DNA from: Scilla litardierei
Taxonomy: Eukaryota; Streptophyta; Magnoliopsida; Asparagales; Asparagaceae
Direction of reading: 5' to 3'
DNA length: 64,000 nucleotides
Assembly (NCBI GenBank): GCA_030789695.1
Contig: CM061142.1
Coordinates: forward strand, 352,693,486 to 352,757,485
Made by a program: the position numbers and the translations under genes. Positions 57,191-64,000 of the stretch are shown piece after piece. Within the stretch, counting starts at the first letter, position 1. Each line of letters begins with the position of its first letter. Below the pieces are notes generated by a model. It saw only the letters and a program-made list of their open reading frames with translations. It was not told the origin of the DNA and did not search any database.

Positions 57191-58632
57191 CCGCCTCAGT
57201 AGCACAGCAACAGATATATCAGCCGCCTAGGCCTCAGCAGCAACAGTATCAGCAGCCCATACAGCAACAGCAGCAACAGTACCAACAGTATGCTCCCAGG
57301 AACCAGAAGCCCATTCAGCAGCAGCAGCAGCCTTATGGCCAGCAGCGGGTCATCTCCCTGATTGAGTCTCTCTTGACTCAATACATCACCAACCAGGAGA
57401 AGATCAATTTGAAGCTGGAGATGGGGCAGCGGGCTCTCACTGACCAAGTAACCCAGCTGGGGTTACAGGTGGCAAACCTTTCAAGGTCGCAAAATCAATT
57501 ACCGCCACAACCGGAAGTGAACCTGAGGGGAGCAAACCAGACTTTGGCACTCACGCATGAGTATGCGAACGTGTCCGTTATCGTCTTGAGAAGCGAAACA
57601 CAAATCCCCACAAGAGTGCCCGCCAAGGAACCGGAAGCACCGTTGGTCATAGAGCGACCAAATGAAAAAGCCAATGACAACGGTGCTTCGTCACCAAAAA
57701 CTACGACTCCGGAGGGAGTCCCTGAAGAGGAGAAGAAAAAGGACGAGGAAGGGAGCCTCAAAGTATTCAAGCTCGTTGTGCCACAACGACTGGCCCAAGC
57801 CAAGATTGATGAGAAGTATGGCAAATTCTTTGCCATGGTCAAGGATTTGAGCTTGCTGATCTCGTTCCTCGAAGCTATTGAGACGATTCCCTCCTACGCA
57901 AAAATTTTAAAGGATTTGGTGACAAGAGGGTCCATGAAGGAAAAGGTAGTTCTAACGGCGGAATGCAGTGCTCTCATTCAGAGAGCAAATCCGCCCAAGC
58001 TAAAACACCCGGGAAGTTTCTGCATCCCTTGTTCAATAGGGGAAGTGAAGATCCATCGGGCGCTCATGGATTTAGGAGCGAGCGTCAGTTTGATGCCCCT
58101 GTCGTTGTACAGGAGAATAGGGATGGGAGACCTGGAGCCCACGGGTATGATACTTCAATTAGCCGATAGATCGGTTAAATACCCGATGGGAATAGTAGAT
58201 GACCTACCTGTTGATGTCAGTGGAGTGCAAGTGCCAGTTGACTTTGTGGTGATGGACATGACTGAAGATACACATACACCCATCATCCTTGGACGGCCCT
58301 CCATGGCCACCGCCGGCGTACTAATAGACGTGAAGAAGGGGAAGCTTTCCCTTAATGTTGGCAATGAAAAGGTCAAGTTTGACTTGGGGTTATCAATGAA
58401 GCACCCCAACCCCTCGGATGATCCAGGTTGCAATATGCTGGACATAGAAGAAGAAAGAGTTTTGGAAGCCGGGGCCTGGGAAATTCTTTCAAGAAATCCC
58501 CCCAACAGCTTGGGGAACTTAGAAGAACAAGTCAGCCTGAAGAAAGAAGAAGTTGCTAAGAAAGAGGGTGCATTGCATACGATCCCTCCTGGATTTCAAA
58601 AAGCCCATCCGACGAGGAGGAAAGGGAAATAG
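57190..58632 (+). CDS. Gln-rich linker and retropepsin of element H
   Basis: The frame is open from about 57190. A Gln/Tyr/Pro-rich stretch (about 57200-57350) leads into a coiled-coil-like segment. The aspartic protease follows, with catalytic motif DLGAS (Asp at residue 233 counting from the Met at 57373), a 'GMILQLADRSV' block and the 'PIILGRPSMATAG' flap-distal block near residues 300-312. DLGA rather than DSGA is the usual form in Athila/Tat elements. The ORF ends 1.2 kb before the next gene, without any RT. It was probably once continuous with gag. Confidence 0.82.
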   Translation, partial: AASVAQQQIYQPPRPQQQQYQQPIQQQQQQYQQYAPRNQKPIQQQQQPYGQQRVISLIESLLTQYITNQEKINLKLEMGQRALTDQVTQLGLQVANLSRSQNQLPPQPEVNLRGANQTLALTHEYANVSVIVLRSETQIPTRVPAKEPEAPLVIERPNEKANDNGASSPKTTTPEGVPEEEKKKDEEGSLKVFKLVVPQRLAQAKIDEKYGKFFAMVKDLSLLISFLEAIETIPSYAKILKDLVTRGSMKEKVVLTAECSALIQRANPPKLKHPGSFCIPCSIGEVKIHRALMDLGASVSLMPLSLYRRIGMGDLEPTGMILQLADRSVKYPMGIVDDLPVDVSGVQVPVDFVVMDMTEDTHTPIILGRPSMATAGVLIDVKKGKLSLNVGNEKVKFDLGLSMKHPNPSDDPGCNMLDIEEERVLEAGAWEILSRNPPNSLGNLEEQVSLKKEEVAKKEGALHTIPPGFQKAHPTRRKGK

Positions 58633-59030
58633 CCCATGGGGCTCACCGGAGATGAGATCCGAATCTTGAAAAGAGTGGCGGTAGACGCCAATATAAAGGA
58701 AAAGCCTCCGGATTCTATCAACGGAGGGAGGGTCTCGAGCAAGTCTTTCTATCGCCGCTGCCAGCACCGGAGACCATCGCTCCAAAATCTGAAAGGATGC
58801 CAAACTTAGGGCATCACCCCCGTCCACCTTGAAGATCATCTACTGGCGTCGAGCAAACGACGTTAAACAAAAGCGCTTCATGGGGGGCAACCCATGCTCT
58901 AAACTTTCATCTTCATTTCTAGGATTATTATTTTAGTTTCATTTTTCCTATTTTAAATAAATAAATCCAGCCGCGGGAACTTTCGTCGAGAGACTTAGGC
59001 CATTTGTGAATTTTTGCAGGAAACAAGCCC
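58633..59030 (+). other. Deleted-pol scar and end-of-pol motif of element H
   Basis: No RT, RNase H or integrase. The stretch at 58846-58895 ('gtcgagcaaacgacgttaaa', 'aaagcgcttcatgg', 'ggcaaccca') resembles the block that closes pol in Athila/Tat elements. It now lies about 210 bp after the protease frame, so most of pol was deleted. 'tttttgcagg' near 59016 is acceptor-like and resembles the 'gtttgcagg' near the start of LTR H. Confidence 0.65.
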
Positions 59031-59396
59031 TCAACCGATCGGGTGACCACTCAACCGATCAGGTGAGACGTATCAGACAATGGCCCGAATCTGCTCTCAG
59101 CGAACCGGTCGGGTGAAGCAATGTGAGACCAGGTGGCTGACCGTGTGGGAACCGCTGAAGTCTCGGAAAATTTGGGATTTTATCAACCGCTAGGTTGATA
59201 CGAAGCGTGGTCGTGTGGTTGACCGGGTGAGCTGTACTGAATTCTTAGAAAAAACTATGAAGCGGCCAACCGATCGGTTGAGTACTCTACCGATCGGTTC
59301 GCCTGTAGCATCTTTTCAGCAAAAATTTTCGACCTAATAGTCAACCGATCGGGTGAAAACTCACCCGATTGGTTCGACTTAAACCCTATATATATC
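59031..59396 (+). promoter_or_regulatory. Internal CCGATCGG array plus TATA box upstream of the Athila-type ORF
   Basis: About eight CCGATCGG-type motifs, the same motif as the LTR of H, followed by ctatatatatc at 59386-59396, 8-12 bp after the last motif. The spacing and order reproduce those of the LTR (array ends 54930, TATA 54942). A CT-rich leader and the ORF at 59833 follow. This looks like a second core promoter, by inference. Confidence 0.6.
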
Positions 59397-59832
59397 TCGA
59401 CTTCACCCGTTCATTTCCCCTTCACCCGACTTCAACTCTCCATCACCGTTTCGACTTCACCAAGCTCCAAACGGCCTCGTTTCTCCCTCAACCGACCACA
59501 AACCCCTCTCAATCGATCTCTCCCCTCTCTTTTTCCATCTCTCCATTGATCTCTCTCTCTTTCTCTTCGATTTCACCCCATCAAAAACCCTAATTTCGCC
59601 CAACTTCCCACCATTTTTGAAATTTTGCTGAAAAGAGTTGTCGCGGCTTCACACCCATCTTATTGCACTGCGGTTGGGTCATCTACGAGCAAGGATCGTC
59701 ATCTCTATTGGGTAACTTTGCTCCTTAGCTTCATTTTATATTTTGCCCTAGTATTTCTATTTGCTCAATTGCCTATGTTAGTGTGCATTCATCACATCTT
59801 GCATACACACACTCTCTCTCTCTCTCTCTCTC

Positions 59833-61765
59833 ATGGCCAAAGATAAAGATAAGGGTAAGGGTATTATGCGAGAGGAGGAGTCGTCTCACAAGAGACGAAA
59901 CACCACACGTTCACCACGTTCACGCCCTCCTCCTATACATCCTGCACAACCCCAACCCCAACCAATGATCCCTGCTGAGGACCCATTGATGGGCCCGCGT
60001 GGCTACCATTTTAGGAATCAAGAACAAAAGGATTTCTACAATAGACTTGATATACGGGGACACCTATCCACCAAATTTGCCTATGCCGAAACGCTTATCG
60101 ATCTCGGTGTGTTCACCGAGGTCGAGACTCTCTTCACCAATTTAGGGTGGTTAGCTTTCCTCAATGCCACCGCGGTATCCTACCACTCCCTCACACTCGA
60201 ATTTTTATCCTCCCTTGTATGTGAGTCGGGGTCCATCGTCAGTTTCCGCGTCCGTAACAAAACCATCAGCACACACCTCGACACCATCAATAACATCTTT
60301 GGTTTCCCCATCCTGGGGAACGACGCTCTCCGTCACTCCGGATACCCCCCCCCCCCCCCCGAATTTGACGTCGATCAATTTTGGTTTTGCCTCACCCTAC
60401 ACGCTCATTATCCTCGAGGTAAGGCCAAGGCCTCCTCCATCATTCACCTTATTTTCCGTCTGGCCCACCGAATCATATCTTGCACATTTTTCCCCAGGGA
60501 CGAGTCAGGTACCGTGACCATCTCTGATCTTTTCACTTTGTGGGCCATGACCTTTCCTTATGTTCGTGGTGATGATTGGATTTCTTTTAGGGCCCCTACC
60601 ATTCCCATTCACGTCGGCGATTGGCTTATTCACAAGCTTCTTGAGATTAGCCGTGCCGGCAAGGGCAAGCTTTGTTGCGGGGGCCTTATTACTATCATAT
60701 CTGCATATCCCCAGTTTAATATCCAAATCCCCCGAGATTTGCCCACTGCCGCAGGACCCACATGTCTAGATCTTGACGTCCTGTGGCATATACACATGAT
60801 TAAGCCCCGCTCCGATGGCCGTTTCACTTTTCACTACGGACACCCCCTGCTCCCTATACCATTCTGCCCAACCCCGCTCGCATGACTATTTTTTGGTGGC
60901 AAATTGGACATTCCCTCCCGATCCTGAGTTTTTAGGGGGGTTACGTCTTCCTTTCATCCCGGGTGCACCCAGACCACCGTCCCCTGCCGCCCACTTAGGC
61001 GAGCAGGACTTTCCTGCGTCCCGAGGAGACTCTGGGGCTGGCCCTAGTCATGTCATCCCGGCTTCTATCCCCATCACTACCGTCAGCAACTCTCCAGTCT
61101 GTATGACCACCGCATCCACCTGTTGTCGAGCCACATCTACCCGCCTTCATCTCGAGGCTGAGTTAGCTTCATTGCGCACTGCCGAATCCTCTTCCACCTC
61201 CTTGGTCACATCCTCTTCCATCTTCACTCACCTACGTTTCCTCGCACTTGAGAGGAACGTGGCCGCCATCCTCCGCCTTCTCACTCACGCCCACGGACCA
61301 CCTCCTCCCACACCACACCCCTCACCACCACCTTCACCACCTCGACGATCTTCACCCCCACCTTCACATTCGTCCTTTCCCACCACTTCCACTCCCACCA
61401 CTTCATCTACACCCACCGTATCCTTTCCCTCCACTTCACCTCCACTAACGACCACTGCCGTCGCCCCTACCGATCCATCACCATCCACTTCCATCACCTG
61501 ATACGTGCACCGCAAGAAATTGCAGGTGCGATCACATTCACTTCCCCCACCATCCTCTCCACCACCTACCCCCATACCCCCACCATCCACCACCGCATTG
61601 GTCGCCATTTCACTACCACTCACCATCATCACCTCCACACCACCCATCGTCCACACTTCCTCCGCACCCACCCATCCATCACCTCGTCCCCTTTCTCCAC
61701 TCCTCCGCACACCAGTCACTTCTCCCATCCACTCCCCCGCATCACCCACATCTTCCACTGAGTAG
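59833..61765 (+). pseudogene. Athila-type downstream ORF (ATHILA ORF-1 / plant transposon protein family), frameshifted
   Basis: The first 350 codons (59833-60885) open with a basic KDKDKGKG...KRRN segment and hold the family domain: 'FYNRLDIRGHLSTKFAYAE', 'LGVFTEVETLFTNLGW', 'LTLEFLSSL', 'SFRVRNKTI', 'NNIFGFP'. The frame then shifts near 60850-60885 and continues to 61501 and, past one TGA at 61499-61501, to 61765 as a Pro/Ser/Thr-rich tail. A run of 16 Cs (near 60345-60360) encodes a Pro tract and is a likely slippage site. It sits where env lies in retroviruses, but no signal peptide or membrane helix is obvious. Function unknown. Confidence 0.72.
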
Positions 61766-62514
61766 GATGAGGACGATTCCTCTCCTGCTTTTTGATTTCA
61801 TTTTGTTTTCTGACCCCCCCTGCTTATTTCTGCATTTTCATGATCATATCATCTCGCTAGCATTGTCATGTCTAGTTTAGGGGAAGTCATTTTTTCTGTG
61901 TGTTGTCGTGTGATTTTCTTTTTGTGTGCTTGTTTTTATATGTTGTGTGGTGTGATCTTCTATCTTTTATTTTCTGTATATATATCGTGTGGTGTGATTT
62001 TCTTTATTTTTCAGTTTCATATGTGTATTTTTCTTATTTTTCATTTCTTTTTGAGTCGATGCATATTCCCCCCCATTTTCATTGCCCTCCCGTATTCACT
62101 TCTATTGCATTGAGGGCAATGCAAGTTTCAGCTTGGGGGAGTCGCACTTCGTGCGTCATTTGCGTCTTTTTCTTCGTTTTTGAGTCGTTTTCATCGTTTT
62201 TTTATTTTTCTTTTCTTCGTTTCATTCTCTTTCTCCTAAAGATGACCCCCAAGATGAATTGCCACAAAATCACACACACACCTAGCATGGCTTCGATTTT
62301 CACTTTCACTAACCCTAGAAGCCGAGTCCTCTTGCATTTCATGCATCATGGGTCCACTTGCTTTTATGTGAGTCGTGTGTCGTGCTTAGCTGTTTGGTGT
62401 GCTTCTACTTTGTGATTTAGATGTATATACATGTCCTAGGAATGACCCCTAGATTATCATGCTTCGATTTGAATATGCGGTATTTGCTTCCCATGTCTGC
62501 TTCTATATGCATGA

Positions 62515-62570
<56 letters not shown>

Positions 62571-63445
62571 ATATATATCGTATGCTTCATTTCGCATGTG
62601 TCGGGATTCCACAACTAGGACTAGGATAACCCATTTAGCCTATGCTCTGATTAGCGAAAAATTCTCATTTGCCCAAGTGTTTAGAATCCGATTTCATTTT
62701 TATTTTACTTGATGCAAATCCCCTCATCGTGTACCGTTCTCCCACTTGGGAGAGTACACACGTGTATATACCCCAAAATCCAAAAATTCAAAAAAACAAA
62801 AAAAAGGAGAAAAGAGAAAAGAAAGAAAAACTATATATATGTATAGCCAAAAACCCAAAAAAAAATACATATATCCAAAACCCAAAAAATACGTGTGAAT
62901 ATTTTCCTACCTACCGAGAATAAAGCGAAGGCGAGAATTTGCACCGAGTGTTCTTCTCCATATCATCTCAACCCCCATCGTTTTCGAAAACACTTGGAAT
63001 TGGGACTTTCTAGCGATTATCTAGGCGATAATGAGGTGATTTCCTAGTTCCTAGCCGTGGAGTCCCTGACACATGATACGTTTCGATTCTTACTCTTCTC
63101 ATGCATGCTTGAGCTATATATTCGCCGCTTATTTCAAATAGAATCGATATTTGTGTCTTGTCTTGGATTTGTGTATATGGAGCTTATTGCACGATGTAGA
63201 TAGTGACGCCGACTGCTAGCTCACGACCACACTCACTCGCGCTTCACCGCGTGGGCCCACGGCACTTGTCTGGACTCGTTTTCTTTTGGTTTAGTGTGGT
63301 GATTTGATGTTTGCTCACTTGGTGTGGCGTATTTGGTTTTGTTGGCCCTGACGGGTGATTTAGGATTTAGAGTTCTCTCTTTCTCTCTACTTTCTCCCTC
63401 CGAGCTCCTACTCTCACTCGTCATCCTCGAGGACGAGGAAGGGTT
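61766..63445 (+). other. Element H 3' non-coding region
   Basis: T-rich then A-rich, with no gene. It has a PPT-like cagcttgggggag at 62129-62141 preceded by 'gagggcaatgc', matching the second PPT-like motif of E (16264). Near the end, 'cctcgaggacgaggaag' leads into the true polypurine tract at 63446-63460. Frames here are short and of low complexity. Confidence 0.75.
62519..62566. repeat. (GT)n microsatellite
   Basis: About 24 GT dinucleotides in the 3' non-coding region of H. Confidence 0.97.
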
Positions 63446-63460
63446 CAGCTTGGGGGATTT

Positions 63461-64000
63461 TGACGTGTGTGTATATTTTATATATTCACGCACGTCTTCT
63501 TTTGTGTTTTTCCGTTATTTTCCGCCGTCTCGTATCCGTTTTCTCGTATTTTCTAGTTTTCTTTCACTTCTCCGTGTTTTTACGTGTTTGCAGGAGTTTG
63601 CTAGAATAGGGGACACATAACGAAGATATCGTAAGTCCCCAGAGCAACGGGAGGAGTCACGAGTGATCCAGGGGGTCAAACGACGAAGATCGCCATCTTT
63701 CAGCCCCTACCCGATCGGTTGGATACAGCCAACCGATCGAGTGATGCACGCGTGCACGACCCGAACAGCAGCTGAAGCAATGTGAGCACCAACCAATCGG
63801 TTCGATGACCGGTTCAACCCGACAAACTTCTCGGGAAATTGGAGCCGAATTCCAACCGACCGGGTGATATTCACCCGATCGGTTCATCTATAGCCGTTTC
63901 CCCCAAGTCACGACCCGGAGAGCTCACCCGACGGCCAGCTGACCGTGCCAAAACGTCGCAACTTTCTGTCTTTTGGGCGATGTTTCCAACAGATCCGTTG
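63461..64000 (+). repeat. Element H 3' LTR (partial, runs off window)
   Basis: Matches 54234-54774 of the 5' LTR with few differences. It includes the beginning of the CCGATCGG array from about 63710. Confidence 0.95.

Larger units (their letters stand above)
54234..64000 (+). mobile_element. Element H: Athila-type Ty3 retrotransposon lacking RT/integrase (3' end outside window)
   Basis: 5' LTR 54234-55907, tRNA-Asp primer site, gag, protease, no RT/RNase H/integrase, an Athila-type downstream ORF, a long 3' non-coding region, polypurine tract (63446-63460) and 3' LTR from 63461 running off the window. The internal region is 7553 bp, short for an autonomous Athila. It is inserted in the hAT transposase gene; the right-hand target duplication cannot be seen. 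Confidence 0.92.

Noticed and set aside
62417..62618. Frames encoding Cys-Val or His-Thr repeats
   Set aside because: Artefact of the (GT)n microsatellite.

Overview
The window is plant nuclear DNA made almost entirely of transposable elements, and I see no host gene. The lineages present (Athila-type Ty3 elements with tRNA-Asp primer sites, Sirevirus-type Copia elements with tRNAi-Met primer sites, chromodomain-bearing Ty3 chromoviruses and a hAT transposon) point to an angiosperm with a large, repeat-rich genome. The species cannot be told from the sequence. Element letters A-H below are mine.

Layout. A (1-1874 and 8594-about 9520): 3' tail and LTR of an Athila-like element whose 5' part lies outside the window. 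B (1875-8593, minus): a gag-only Sirevirus inserted in A's LTR. C (about 9521-10350): 3' end of another Copia element. From about 10351 to beyond 64000 the substrate is one decayed hAT transposon (minus strand), split by two insertions. The first is chromovirus D (10766-52289), which carries Athila-like non-autonomous element E (11799-20035, TSD GCAAC) in its 5' LTR and Sirevirus F (26909-49737, TSD CTATG/TTATG) in its 3' LTR. F's 5' LTR in turn carries chromovirus G (37747-48511, TSD AAGAT). The second insertion in the hAT gene is Athila-type element H (54234 to past the window end).

Coding content. B has an intact gag and no pol. E has one unfamiliar 484-residue acidic ORF where gag should be. 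F has broken gag and pol but an intact 523-residue envelope-position ORF. G has a near-complete Gag-Pol with chromodomain, interrupted by 11 nonsense codons that all look like C-to-T changes, one frameshift and two GT-AG intron-like insertions. H has gag and protease, no RT or integrase, and an Athila-type downstream ORF. D has only a decayed RT.

Most interesting signals. (1) Five unrelated LTR families (A, B, E, F, H) each carry a private array of short palindrome-like motifs; in B, E, F and H it lies just upstream of the LTR TATA box. (2) In H and F the family's own motif recurs inside the element directly ahead of the envelope-position ORF; in H it is again followed by a TATA box. This suggests a second, LTR-like promoter for that ORF. 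(3) Two intron-like insertions in G leave conserved protease and integrase blocks continuous when removed.
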